NCBI GenBank assembly: GCA_964019695.1
Contig: OZ026518.1
Span: 84,563,950-84,627,949, forward strand
Source: Loripinus fragilis
Taxonomy: Eukaryota; Mollusca; Bivalvia; Lucinida; Lucinidae
Direction: 5' to 3'
DNA length: 64,000 bases
This document shows, in pieces, positions 11,884 through 23,891 of this stretch. A program made the position numbers and the translations under genes. Under the pieces are notes generated by a model. The model was not told the origin of the DNA, did not search any database, and saw nothing but the letters and a program-made list of their open reading frames with translations. Every line of letters begins with the position of its first letter. The first letter of the stretch is position 1.

Positions 11884-13028
11884 ACCATAATTCAGTCATG
11901 ACGTTTCCCCGGTTGAACATGTATTACGCATTAAAGATGGAGGGTCTTGCACAATGACACAAAACATATGTTTCTTCGGGATTGTGAACTGCAACCCCTT
12001 AGTCACACGTAAGATAATAGGTAAGTAATATATAGACCTCAGCGCTATCAGGACTGTTGGATATCTGAGCTGGGACATGCGTTAAATATGGAGCATATAT
12101 GCATTCTGTACATGTAACCTTTGACCGCCTGCTTTGACATGACCTTAAAGTATTCATTTATTCTGCATGTTCATCCACAAAGGTGCACAGTTATGTGAAT
12201 TAATCTTATAATTGAATCAGGCGTTTGGAAGATACGTCACAGACACAAAGTGTGACATACAGACGGACTGACAGATGAACAGACAGATATACAACACTCA
12301 CATGTATATATTTAATAACTGTGGCTGTGAGCAAGTAAATGTGTTCAAAGCTTCCATTATCATTTCTGGAGCTTTATAACTATTAATATTCATGTTTCAT
12401 ACCAATCCAGAAAAGAAAGGTTGCACATGTAATGCCGTGTTTAACATGTTACATGCATGCTTGTGTACATGTCGTACTGATTATATTGTTATGAATAAAC
12501 CGGAATAGGCATGTTTGAGCTACTGATTAACTGGAAAAGGCGATAAAACACTAAATGGTCATTATATATTACACCTACAAAACAACATATCATCAAGGTA
12601 ATCGCAAACACAGTATTTAGCCAAGTTTTAGCATAATGTTTAATTAATAATGGTAGTGTTAGCTCCAATTACGACATAGACATGACGAGTAAAAACACAC
12701 GCATGTTTGGTATTATGTTTGAGGTCAATTTGCTTGTTGCATCTTTAAAAATATCCACATTCATGAACAAACCTCTGTTTATACACACTAGTGAGAAACT
12801 TTAATTCATGTGACTGCATATGCCGTCGTTAAATCAAAAACATGCTCATGTGAAAGGGCAAAGATCAAACCACCATATATTTGAATTTCAGCCAAATCCA
12901 TTGTGGGCCAAAAAACGGCCAAACCGTTACACGTCCTTTTACACACTGCGATTTTCTTTTTCAATTTTCTAGGAAAATATGGCAAAGAGAAACTAGGTTT
13001 CTCAGCCATTTTCATTCTGGACACCGGA

Positions 13029-13090
13029 AAACAGTGAAGACCCAGATGAAATGCCACAAATTCCTCATCTTTTCAGGGTCTGCTTTGCAT
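13029..13090. repeat. Mini-hairpin repeat, family H, GATGAAATGC variant, diverged
   Basis: AAACAGTGAAGACCCAGATG followed by AAATGCCAC and a degraded complementary arm ending AGGGTCTGCTTTGCAT. The better-preserved relatives are at 53466-53533 and 55503-55571. Confidence 0.6.
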
Positions 13091-14989
13091 ACTAAAATAA
13101 ACATTATTCAGACACAAATAGAACATCATTTTATAGCAATTTAAACTAATAACCCTTAAAATACAAAATATACATATTTTATCAACATATATTGAATATA
13201 ATAATCAGCTTGGCAAAGCAGATTTTAGTATAAAGATTATATGAATAAAAAGTCTAAATTTTAGTATATAATATTTTATAGTGCTGCAGCAATGTGGCAA
13301 AAAGTAGCCTAGTTTTAGAGGTACCCATACCAGCAGGGTAACAAGTACAACTATATACCAAATTAAAGCTTAGAGTCTGCTCAATTCAAAACTGCATGAT
13401 GCCACTTCCAAAATTTTGTGCGAAATTTTTTACGGCCCTTCAAAAGTATATACCCTAAATTGTTAGTATTCGTTTTCTGTGTGCTTCCCAAGCAGGTATT
13501 ATCCTCATATATGCACATAAAAATATATTTCTTGTGAATTGTGGAGTGGAACATGAATAAATATAATTATAGATATTGAATGACAATATCCAGTCTGGTT
13601 TTCAACATTTTATGAGGTCATTGAGTACAAAAGTCACGAAAACCTATGACATTGACATGACATTAATCTGGATGCAACTGCATGTGATCCTGTTCAATTT
13701 TGTAAGGATTTTTACTGTTAGAAATTGTTAATATTTAATCTATACTATTTTATTATTTTTGTCACACTTGCTTGTAGCAAGGGTGTGGCTTTTTTTAAAC
13801 AGGGTGTTACATAGGAGTTCCAATTCGCGTCAGTCATCCGTCCGTCAACAATTTACATTTAAGTGAATTTTTCTGCAGCAATGATAACTGTTATTACACA
13901 TTGCATAGTAACTGTCCTCTGCATATTTTTTGAGTATACAGTGGGGCCTGCTGACCTTGACCTGCTTTCTACGCTCCAGTGACTTTGATATAAATTGACG
14001 TCAGTCCGTGAAAAATTTACATTAAAGTGAGTTCTCTGCAGCAGTGATAGTTGAGAGTGTCAAACCTTGTATACAGTGATTTATTTACAATTTTTGTCTT
14101 ATGGGTCCTAGGACTCGCTGTTTCCCATATAAACGTGTCCAACTACAAACTTATGAGTCCAGAATACTTTTTTAATGACAAGTCTGCAATACTATTGCAT
14201 CCTCGGACTCGCCAAAATAAAAACTTTGCATCCCAGAGACAAAATGATGCGCAAAAGATGCAGGGTGCGCAGTTAACAAAATCACTGCTGTATTGTATTT
14301 GTCCTCGCATTCTCTTTAACCTTGTTTTGTGACATTGACCTACTTTTTACGTTCTAGTATTTTGACTGTGACAGACATATATATATGACTTTACTCGAGC
14401 AGGTGTGACAAAGCATTCCCTCAGAACTAATGTCATGTTGGCTTAGTTTAACGTTTTATCAATATCAAAACAGGATGAAGCTATATTGCTCAGCTGTGTC
14501 TGCCATACTCTTAAATGACTAGCATGCATGTGAGACACCATTGCTTGTTTAAGACAAAGTGGAATTCCTAAAGACCATGAAAATGAGTTCTTCACCAAAG
14601 ACATTTACAGTCAAATTTGTCTAAAATACTTCGCAATAAAGGTGTAGTGTATTTATCCTTCCATCTGTCAAAGAGTGATGTTAAAGCACATGACATTCTC
14701 TATTCCGAATCACTTGTGTTTTGCATGGTGTTGTACAAAAATGATTTAATATGGAGCTGCTATTTTGCGTTCATAGGTTAGGTTGTTAGGTTAGTGCACA
14801 TAGTTGTTCATTGTGAAAACATGTATAATGTACAGTTATTGTCACAGATACTGTTCTCGCAATTGCATGTAAGGTCATTTAAAAGCTTTGGGGCAGCTGT
14901 TGAATGGTTCATCATCGTAGGACGCATACAGTAAGTGTGTCATTATTGTATTAAACTATCTTTTATTCATATTCACTTTGTTGGATGGG

Positions 14990-16310
14990 CGGGTAGAATG
15001 TAGAATATGCAAATGGAAACTGTTATTTGTCGATAGGACTTTTGTTGCTGCCTTTGCTAAGCTTATCTCGTTTAGGAATGTAGGGTCTAGTTTTTCATAT
15101 ATTGCTCCAACAGACTGAGTACAAGTAAACTTTTGACAGTTTAATAAAGGCGCATGGCCAAGATATTTCAGTCCCTAAAATTTCAGTGCACATTGAATCA
15201 TGCGTTTGAAAACGGATTTCTTACCAACACCAAAGAAAGCACTGCCTATATCCCATCCAGCCAGACAGTATCTTATGATCAGTCTTGTGTGTTGTTCTTA
15301 AGTAAGACTGGTGAATAAGATGTTTACAGGGATATAATGTCTCATAGCAACATCATATGCCAATTCTGCATGTAAGAAAGATCTCATTTGTAGCTTCTTT
15401 TTTTTATCTATGATGAGGAAGTTACAATAAGAAAAAGAAAATCTGTACTGGGAGATTTTGCAGCAACTGAGGCATATATATATGGCCTTGTGTTCGCTTT
15501 CTCTCGTAGCTCTGAGATGTCCATATGCTCATCTTTGGTCGCTGTGATGGCTTTGTCCTTCAGTCCACCACTGATGAATATTGTATGTTTCTGTTCAACT
15601 GGCTTTGATCAGTACCGGTGTAATATGCTACAAGGTCGTCCTTAGTTTTGCCTCCAGATAATAATTTCCTCCATTCTTTGAGTACTTTCATGTCTACTTG
15701 TAGAAGCATTTTATGTCCCATTGTGGTTTTGCCTCTTTTTGGCATACTAGTGTATTCACACTATTCCCCCTACACATGTCAAATGCAATGTGTATCTGTA
15801 AAACGGACTAATAGATGCAACTGGCCTAAAGTATGTAGACACGGAACTGTTCAACTATGGCTACAGATGTTACTTTAGCCGTTTTAAACAGTATTGGTAG
15901 CATCTGTATCAAAGCTGTAGCATCAAGGATAATGCATTCTGTTTTCTCAATAATGCTACTTTGCCTTCAGATATGCTTTTGAGTTAATGGATGAAATCTG
16001 GACATTGATTCAAGCCATAGTTTTTGAAAATATTTTACGACTCCTTGTGCATTCTCAAAAGACAAGATACCTCCCTGAAAGAGCAAGGTGCTTACAAACA
16101 CAGACGCATCACCTAATCATTCATGACTACACTGCTGTATCTTTGGCATGTCTGTCATTGTCTTATTGTTGACCTTTTGCTTGGGTTCATAGAACATATT
16201 CTGAGGTTTGTCTTGTTCATCAAGCTTTATAAATCCTTCATGAATTATTTCCTTACTTCCTGTGCCTAAAGCACCAAGCAAGCCTGGATGATATAACGCA
16301 TGCTGCAAAA
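14990..16310 (-). pseudogene. Decayed ORF of a widespread invertebrate family with PIN/FEN-nuclease-like motifs
   Basis: The minus-strand frames, broken by stops and shifts, read in order as follows. First GSKEIIHEGFIKLDEQDKPQ (16200-16260). Then KVLKEWRKLLSGGKTKDDLV (15620-15690). Then DISELREKANTR and AAKSPSTDFLFLIV (about 15430-15520). Then AGWDIGSAFFGVGKKS (about 15210-15270). The pattern EADTR-like, DTDV-like and GCD-like followed by FFGVGKK is one I associate with a repetitive family of uncharacterised invertebrate proteins. The spaced acidic residues and the GCD block resemble XPG/FEN/PIN nucleases. That fold assignment is inference. It lies between the long inverted repeats of the surrounding element. 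Confidence 0.5.
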
Positions 16311-17129
16311 TCCGTTAGAAGTGTGAGGCGTGGCCTCTGTGGGGTTAAATGAGGATCAATGAATCGACTGTCAAATTTAAATTATTTTTACAACAGAATC
16401 ATATTAGTGCTTTTGTGTCAGAATGATGTGAAGGTCAACTCTGGTTTGGTTAACCTGTACATGTACATGCACTTCGACATACATATTTGTGGAACATCAT
16501 TGAGTATTTTGCGGTCACAGGCTTGGCTCAGGAACCACGTGACCTAGTCAATAAATTGCCTTTTAAGGTTGGTCCCGTGATTACTCTAGATCCTATTAAA
16601 ATTTTGTACTCTGTTGGGTAGACCACACAGATAATCCAGGCAGAATAGAACTTGTCCTCTGACATTTTTATGGCACATTAGCCTTCATGGAAACCATTAA
16701 TAACCTCTTCAGGAATGTACTGCATTTGAAGGATTTGATATGATATACATATATGTTGCTTGTAAACATCAGAGGGAATAGTTTCGCATTTGCAAACTGA
16801 TGCACATCTCAAAAACAAAGCCTAGTTGGGGAGAGAGAGGAATAGTTTTAAAGTAAGCAACACTATCTCCAGCGAGACATACCAAAAGTAATAATGTTGG
16901 AGAAACAGATATTCCCTTTTACCTGAACTCTGATAGCAGGTTAAATGGGTACAAATTCACAAAAACGACCAGATAGTATTAGCTAATTACAGTTATCTGT
17001 TCATTTTTGTGTCCGATTTATAGTCAGGATTCCTCTTAGAACTCATGCAAATGACACTGGACATCATCAGAGAAAGTTCTGTTGTTCTTGCGCTCCACTT
17101 TCAAGAACTGTATATGTTTGTTTAAAAAG

Positions 17130-17300
17130 TAAGTGAGTATGACCAGGAACTGCCGCAATCACCCCAACAGCACGGTGAGGAAGAGGCAAGGCATGATAAC
17201 TGACTCATGACAAAGCTCAAACATCAAAGCAGAGACATAAAAAAGTAAGCGAGTATGACCATGAAATACCACAATCACAAACTGCAGACAAACTCAAATT
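17130..17300 (-). mobile_element. Two short family B 3' tails in tandem
   Basis: AAGTGAGTATGACCAGGAAC at 17131 and AAGTAAGCGAGTATGACCAT at 17246 both match the extreme 3' end of the family B tail on the minus strand. Both are heavily 5'-truncated. Confidence 0.55.
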
Positions 17301-18180
17301 CAAATGACAGTTCTCAGAGTCTCGTCTTACCATGAAGGTATCCAATGCTAGCAAAACATGTTATGAGAAGGTGCATTCCACCTTCACATAGAAAGATATA
17401 TTTCATATTCATAGGTTTAGCCCAAGTGATTTCTAAAGCTTTCATAAATAAACCCATATCAAAGTATAAAGACGTATAAATTTGAACAAGTACATTTATG
17501 CACGTTTGCATTCCCTTCAGAGTTGTATCATAACTGATATAAACTGTTGGGGGACATTATAATTGGATTAATTGTTACATTAAATGCATTTATATTTTCT
17601 TGATATTGCAAGGAAAAACTTCTTTTTATGATTTAAAAATGTACCTATAGATCAAATGCAATATACGTGACTATTTGTAAAAATCATTGGTTTTCGCGAC
17701 TTTTGCACTCAATGACCCTTTAATTATAGTTGTCAATGTGCGTAAGTCGCATATCAAATGCAAACAAAATTAATATTAACTATTGGATCATATACAACCT
17801 AATAACATGAATTTTATACAGTATGTATTCTTCTTGTCATAAAAAGAAATCATCATTCCTTTCTGAGCAATGATGACGGTACCCATGTTTGAAGGGCCGT
17901 AGTTTTTTTCGCACAAAATTCTGAAAGTGGCATCATGCAGTTCTGAACTCAGCACACTCTAAGCTTAAAAATGATGTATGATGCTACTTGTTACCCTTCC
18001 GGTATGGGTACATGTCACTTTTGGTGACCTCTGCTGCAGCACTATTAGTTTAGTACTCGTAAATTTGATTTTGATTGAACTTTGTTTTTGCAGAATTTGC
18101 AGGTTTTTTGTGATTTGGTCAATTATCCTTTATATTAAGGGCTTCTGCCATTTGTACATAATTTAAGAGGCCCTTTCGAT

Positions 18181-18248
18181 AAACAGTGCAGACCAAGATC
18201 ATATTGCTTATGTAGAAGCATTCTGATCTGGGTCTACACTGTTTGCCT
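18181..18248. repeat. Mini-hairpin repeat, family H (copy)
   Basis: AAACAGTGCAGACCAAGATC, an imperfect loop stem, then GATCTGGGTCTACACTGTTT. A half copy, AAACACTGTAGACCAAGATC, lies at 18711-18740. Confidence 0.7.
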
Positions 18249-18393
18249 CCATATTTACGTTAGTAAAATAAAAATTGACAAAGTCTGCCTCAGATGAATT
18301 AAGCAAGGGACATTCTCAGATCAATTTAAAATCTACTTTTGTACATTTTCAAAGACCACTCTGTTTATATATCTGAAGGATGCTCAAACATCA

Positions 18394-18575
18394 TAGTGGC
18401 ACAGTGGTAGGGTACTTGACTAGAGACCCAAGGGCCACGGGTTCGAACATCACCGGCGTCACTGCGTTGCGTCCTTGAGCAAGAGCAGTACTGGTTCAAC
18501 CCAAGAAGACCCGTCCCTTTATTACTGAAATATTGTTGATGCGACGTAAAGAATCAAATCAAACAAAACAAATGA
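18394..18575 (+). mobile_element. tRNA-derived SINE, family 1, plus orientation
   Basis: The head TAGTGGCACAGTGGTAGGGT with box B GGGTTCGAACATC is tRNA-like. The body carries TGCGTCCTTGAGCAAGAG and GGTTCAACCCAAGAAGAC, and the tail reads GACGTAAAGAATCAAATCAA. RNA polymerase III boxes in a tRNA-like head followed by an unrelated body is the hallmark of a SINE. Confidence 0.7.
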
Positions 18576-18759
18576 AACATTATATCTTATTTTTTCCGAA
18601 AATTAAGAATGTCACATATGGTCTGCTGCTGTCATGATTGGCACTTTAAGGATTTAAGGATTAAAGCGCCAATCACATGTTTTTGTCGTCTGCTGAAATA
18701 TTTTAGAAGTTAAACACTGTAGACCAAGATCAGGCTGCTCTTGTTTCTTGTGAACCGAA

Positions 18760-20590
18760 TGCAGCAGGTGACATAAGCGTTTTCAGCACTTTAAGGGATA
18801 ACTAATTACATTGAAGTGATACTTACAACTTTCGACTACACTGAGCGTCATCTACACATATTGCCCCAAGTAAATTCTCCTTTGCCAAAGCAGCAAATGT
18901 ATTTCTGTACTTGCCCAAAATAGTCTCTGGGCTGGACAACAAGATATCGTTATGTCCCTTTTCAATATCCACGGAGACTTAATCTTCCTCCAACAGGTAC
19001 AGACTTCTTATTTCTTTGATTTGAAATTCAACTTTCCAGACCATGCAATATAGCATCTTTTTTTTGGATAACAGAGCAAGGGTTTAAAACAATCAAGACA
19101 AAGTATTCCTCAAGTAGGGAGCTTATATAATTTTATGACCCTTATCTTGTATCTTGTCGGAGACAAGCAATAAATCACCTGGTGCTGGTGAGATAAGTTA
19201 ATTGATCAACTAAGCACCATGATGAAGTTATGTAAATTAGGGAGCTGGAACATACTTGTGAATGCTTTGAAGTCTGTAGTAACCTGAATTCCTCCAACCA
19301 GCTTGGTGGTTCATAAGTCGTAGATGTTTGAGCCAGCATAAATTAAAATTCTGGACTGGAATACGGCAAAAGATAAGATGTGGAATGGTATATATTGGTT
19401 GGTATGGATTCATAGGTCCAACAACATCTACGACTGATATAAGTCTAGGCTGTATGGCAGTCTGTAAAATGTTTGTTCTAAACTTAATGAAGAAAAGTTG
19501 ACTTGCATCTGGCAGAGTCTTAGCCAGCAGTGAGAAAAATGCATTGTGTCAGTGTCACTTGACCTTACTGTGTTTGTTTGAAGGAAAGTACGCAACTATT
19601 GAATTTTGACTGGTTGTCCGTTTTCGCCTTGTTGATATTGGTGCATTAAGGTAGCAGAGGTGTGTTGAAAAATCAACATGGTTGACTGATGATGAATTGC
19701 TGATAAACTTATTTCTCTGAAGTGTGTCTGCCGGCAAATTGTCTTATTTCATGATTTGTGTTTGTTTTTTTGGATTTATAAACTTGTGTAAAGGTGTCTT
19801 TTGGGCTTAAAATAGGCCATTTTCATAAGGGGTATGGCTTTGTTTACATGCATGAAACAACAAAGTGTGTCCTTATAAATAGCTTTTATTTTCATAAGTG
19901 AATGTGATGCATGTCTGGAGTGATTCCAACTTGCTACTGACGATCCATATACCATTGCATTGAAAATAATGGTACTTTCTTGCCGGGCGGCCAGGTAGAG
20001 CCTAAATGAGCTAAAAAAACTGTGTAATGCAACCTAATATGCGTAACGGAAGTAGAGCTTTATGTACGAGGGGAACCAATCTAATCTCTACACGCGAACA
20101 AACAGGCCTCCAGATAAGAATGCGTAATTAATAAATTAATTTTCTTACTTCTCAGCCGAAAAATATATTGTTGGTACTCAAAATAACCCCCATTTCATGA
20201 GGCGGTCATTTTAGCAGCATAAACACATGTTTCAACTGATAGATAAGAGTGTTATCACAATTTTGTGCATTGAAAGATTGCTTAGTTCTCTGGACCTATG
20301 GAACAACAGATGCGCTGATACGTCTGCGCATCCGAGCAGTCTAATCAGTGCAGTTGTTTTTCGATTTCTAGATAGAATGATTGGTTTATTTGCTAATTAA
20401 AAAAAAGTAGAAAAAAATCCTTTAAACACAATCACTGTAGCTGAGCAGACTAGTTTCAGTCTAACCTGATCACAACTAACGAAGATGGGTTTTCTAATAA
20501 ACATGTTTCGCATATGAGGTCGAACTTTATCTCAAAATATTCAGGAAGTTAAAAAATGGTTGAGTGATCATTTTATAGTAATCCTTAGAT
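18760..20590. other. Non-coding stretch, nothing recognised
   Basis: I see no domain-bearing frame and no repeat family with a second copy here. The 60-codon frame at 19555-19737 on the minus strand has no support. Confidence 0.4.
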
Positions 20591-20597
20591 ACACAAA

Positions 20598-20794
20598 CAC
20601 ACCGGGTAGGTGACAATCGAAAACGCTCTTAACAATCGACGAACTCGGATAAAATATAGCTAGAAACAGTGTTTTCGATTGCCATTGGTCGCCAGTCGGG
20701 CGACAAATGACAATCGAAAACTCTGTCTCTAACGATTTTTTTATCTACGTTGGTCGATATAATTAACGTTTTCGATTGCCGCCTACCCGGTGTG
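20598..20794. mobile_element. 197-bp MITE with 28-bp TIRs
   Basis: CACACCGGGTAGGTGACAAT plus CGAAAACG is repeated inverted at 20767-20794 with two mismatches. The internal halves also repeat the ATCGAAAAC/GTTTTCGAT block. No coding capacity. Confidence 0.8.
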
Positions 20795-21116
20795 ACAAAA
20801 CACGGTAAAGAAATGCGTCCTTCGAAATGCAAGCACGCGTCTTTGTGCTCTGAGGATAGCTTTTCTACCTCGAAACTAGGATACTATTCGAATAAGATTT
20901 TGAGAGATATTTTTTGACCTCGGCGACCAGGTAAGACTCCTAGAATTACATTCAGAAGTTTCTGTATGGTCTGTGCGTCTGTACGTGCGATAATAATAGC
21001 CCGTACAGACACAAAACCATAGCTCTTTGTGCACGATTAACCACCAAAGCGCAAATCACAACAAAAACTATCTGCTTTTGTCACCTGATGAAATGTTTTA
21101 GAAGCCTCTATGACAA

Positions 21117-21172
21117 AAAGTGTGGACACAGATTAGACTACCCCTGTAGGAGTCTGATCTGCTACGCTATGT
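21117..21172. repeat. Mini-hairpin repeat, family H, diverged copy
   Basis: AAAAGTGTGGACACAGATTA, a CCTGTAGG loop region and AGTCTGATCTGCTACGCTAT. It is weaker than the copies at 50768 and 51577, but of the same design. Confidence 0.5.
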
Positions 21173-21194
21173 GCTTATATACTTATGTTCAAGA

Positions 21195-21472
21195 GCGGAT
21201 ACAGAAAGTTTTGTGAGAGGGGTCCAACTTTGACATTTTTGTAAGTTGATGAGGGGAGAGAGGATACAAAGACCGAATAAAAGCGGGCCATCATTGGCTC
21301 GTCAGCGAAACGCCATTACAATGGCGTTTCGCTGGCGAGCCGATGATGGCCCAACATTGAATGCTGGTCGGGCAGCGGGGATCCGGACCAATTTTGCTAA
21401 GAAACCCTATATTTTTTGTGATTTTCGGGGGGGGGGGGGGGTCCGGACCTCTGCGCTCCCCTCTGGATCCGC
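21195..21472. mobile_element. MITE with a ~68-bp central palindrome, copy 1
   Basis: The ends GCGGATACAGA and TCTGGATCCGC are inverted. The centre (about 21289-21350) is a near-perfect hairpin around CAGCGAAACGCCATT/AATGGCGTTTCGCTGG, flanked by GGGCCATCAT and ATGATGGCCC. The second copy is at 61764-62056. A 13-nt G run lies at about 21427-21441. Confidence 0.75.
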
Positions 21473-21654
21473 GCATTATGTAAGGCAATTATATGCAGCT
21501 GACGACTTCGACAGACGACATTTTCATATGCATTTTTGTCGGTGCTTTAAGAGTTAAATAACAAATTGAAGACATCGATTTTATTACATAAAAGAAATAC
21601 TGAGGATTATTCACTATATAAGGAAGTTATTCAGAGTTATTTTTATGTACTGAG

Positions 21655-21903
21655 CCCAAAATTACAATGCCTCCTTAAAGTAAAGGAAGACTAAAGTTAA
21701 GTATAGTTTTTTAGGATGCGAAAAACAAAGCTTCGAACTTATTAAAATCAAAATAGTTTCATTTTTTCTGTAATCACAATGGTATCTTTGGTCATTAGTA
21801 CTGCATCGATCCTGGCATTTTATTTAAGATTTATTGTAACATGTTGAAATAGCAATACATAACTTATGTTGTCCTTAACTTTAAGGAAGCATTGTAATTT
21901 GGG
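21655..21903. mobile_element. 249-bp MITE with ~25-bp TIRs
   Basis: CCCAAAATTACAATGCCTCC is mirrored by GGAAGCATTGTAATTTGGG at the right end, and the TIR continues into TTAAAG. No coding frame. The target duplication is not clear. Confidence 0.75.
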
Positions 21904-22342
21904 CGCTGATAGTTTAAGTTTAAATGGAAAACTGTCCTTAGCCACCCCCTTGCATTACGTCAGATTCATACAACATCAAATTATTACAAATTTGCTTTTT
22001 CCCCCCATCTGTTGTATATTGAAGTCAGCTTCCAGCCCAGATCGTACATGTTCTTCTGCCCACTCTGGACCAGTTCAGCGTGGCAGTACGGGCGCGTAAC
22101 CATCAAATTCCAGTGTTGCGTTTTTGAAGTACGAAGTACGCCATTCTTTTATATACATGTATATACTCTGAAAAAAAACCGTAATGGACCACTGCATTCA
22201 ATGATGTTTAAAAACTGTTTTCCAAATCGGTATTCAAAAACTGCATATCACACTGTTCAGCAACAATTTTTCAACAAAAGTATTATTCATAAAAAAATAT
22301 CCGTCCATGGGCTGTTTAAGTAGTATGGGCCACTTTTCAGCC

Positions 22343-22948
22343 CAAATGACCTCACAAAATCCAAATAAGGGCACCAAATCCAAGATGGCCATCATCTGAC
22401 TTAGGGAATGACCTCTCAACCTCGAATGACCATGTGATGCATTTGCTGAAGGCTATTCTGGAATTAGCATAACATTCTAACTGCGTTTTGGACATAAAGA
22501 TTGTAGAAGGAAGAGGAGGAGGGATGATAAGGCATAGGGGAAGGAGTAGGAGAAAGAGTAGAAATTTAGATGTAGCATATCTATTTGTAGTCTGACACTT
22601 AGGCTCTGAACAGAGCACTCTGAGTAACACCTTATTTGGGCTTTGGACTAGATGGTGTTCACATTGAAGGTAATTTATTGAATCTAAAAAATGCAATGGC
22701 ACAAGTGAAAGAGGAGGAGGGAGGACGAGAGGAGAATACAGGGAGGTGAGAGGAGGAGGGAAGAAGGTGGAGGGGAGGAGATGATCTAGGATGTGACGCT
22801 ACGTTCTCGTGGTCTAGAGCTTTGAGTCATCGTTCTAGGTGTAACCTAACGAGTCACAAGGTCATCTGAGGTGGAGAGGTCATGCCCTAGGTCAGATGGT
22901 GGCCATCTTGGATGCGATGGTTTTATTTGGATTTCGTGACGTCATTGG
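22343..22948. mobile_element. MITE with ~100-bp inverted ends and a purine-rich core
   Basis: The left arm (22343-22442; blocks AAATCCAAATAA, ATCCAAGATGGCC, ATCTGAC, ATGACCTCTC) is the inverse of 22855-22948. The interior is a strongly strand-biased GAGGAGG-rich stretch (22500-22780). The 116-codon minus-strand frame across it is a product of this bias. Confidence 0.65.
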
Positions 22949-23214
22949 TGCAAATGAGGGGCACATAAGTTACTTATTGAAACCAGCAAGAGGGTCAATC
23001 TGAAAAACGTGCCAATTTCACAGAAAAATGCTGTCATATACCTACATGTGCTAGTATGAAACGGTACATGGTCAGTATTGATAGCAACCAGCAAACTGCG
23101 TAAGATAAGAGTGAGTGCGTAATTAAATCCACAACATATGTTAAAATTGATATAAAAGTCAATATTAACTATTTTACGCCCAAAATATGTATCTATCTTG
23201 ACCTATGAAAAATA

Positions 23215-23447
23215 GTAAGTGAGTATGATCAGGAAATACCACAATCGCAAACTGCAGACAACCCCGTGGCACCGCGAGGAAGAGCCGCTCAACCATCACG
23301 CGACACCAGGTAGACAAATTAAGCAAAGCAACCAGCTCTCTCTTCCCCATCAAGATGATTGCAATACTAAAATGAACATAAAGTAACGTACAACAAAACA
23401 TAGAACAATTACAGACTCCCACAATGGGAGTAAAAATAAATTCCAAC
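23215..23447 (-). mobile_element. Penelope-like family B 3' tail
   Basis: It starts AAGTGAGTATGATCAGGAAA on the minus-strand tail and runs through ACCGCGAGGAAGAGCCGCTC. It ends near TACAGACTCCCACAATGGGAG. It matches the tail downstream of the reverse-transcriptase remnant at 41395-41812. It lies immediately upstream of the first recognised exon of the GAREM-like gene. Confidence 0.7.
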
Positions 23448-23523
23448 CTTTGGTTAGCATTTGTAGGGTTTTAGTTATTATCACTTGATTGCGTTTATTG
23501 ATCTCTCTTTTCTTTTTTACAAG

Positions 23524-23891
23524 TGTCTGACCTCGACATGAACTTTTCCGATGAAGTCTTCACCATAGATGCAGCAGTAAGAAAATCAGGGTTTCCAGTG
23601 GTTGTAAAATCTGAAAATGCTTCATCTGACAATGGTGACTATTTTGAAAACTGTCTTAAACTCCCCAACAGTATTACAATGCTGGAACGATGGATAACTC
23701 TCCAGTTTGCTCTCGTGACTGTCATGGGATTTCGTGACCCCGACAAGATACTCGCTGAGAGGGGAATGAGTTTTGTAGAAAGCCATAGCGAGTATGAGGA
23801 CAATGATTTTCTACTGCCTCTGGCGTATCCAGGCACGTGCAGGATCGTTCATCCACCTGGAAGGGGGAAGAGATACGCCTCTATAGCTGAG
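23524..23891 (+). CDS. GAREM: GAREM-like exon 1 (N-terminal part of CABIT domain)
   Basis: The exon follows the acceptor TCTCTTTTCTTTTTTACAAG and ends before the donor GAG|GTAATC in phase 0. The frame is open from the acceptor. The first ATG is at 23538 (MNFSDEVFTIDAAVRKSGFP), so translation may start here or in an upstream exon, which would need to leave one overhanging base. The C-terminal part reads LAYPGTCRIVHPPGRGKRYA and SIAE, which continues directly into LLKDLP of exon 2. This matches the CABIT block that precedes the VEEVAKAFP-like segment of GAREM. Intron reading begins at 23892, and the open frame to 24077 is read-through. Confidence 0.8.

Larger units (their letters stand above)
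13279..18044. mobile_element. Probable 4.8-kb DNA transposon with ~400-bp diverged inverted ends
   Basis: The segment 13279-13650 is the diverged inverse of 17690-18044. Shared blocks include AGTGCTGCAGCA, GTACCCATACC, GGGTAACAAGTA, AACTGCATGATGCCACTT, TTTTGTGCGAAA, ACGGCCCTTCAAA and GACTTTTG.ACTCAATGACC. Inside lies a decayed minus-strand gene (about 14990-16310), plus two family B tails near 17.1-17.3 kb. The long inverted ends around a single gene-like body suggest a DNA transposon whose own gene has decayed. The family is unknown and I could not define a target duplication. Confidence 0.55.

Noticed and set aside
22352..22702. 116-codon minus-strand ORF with hydrophobic and proline-rich segment
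   Set aside because: It runs through a GAGGAGG-rich, strand-biased MITE core. The LLLLPLCLIIPPPLP stretch is a translation of that bias.
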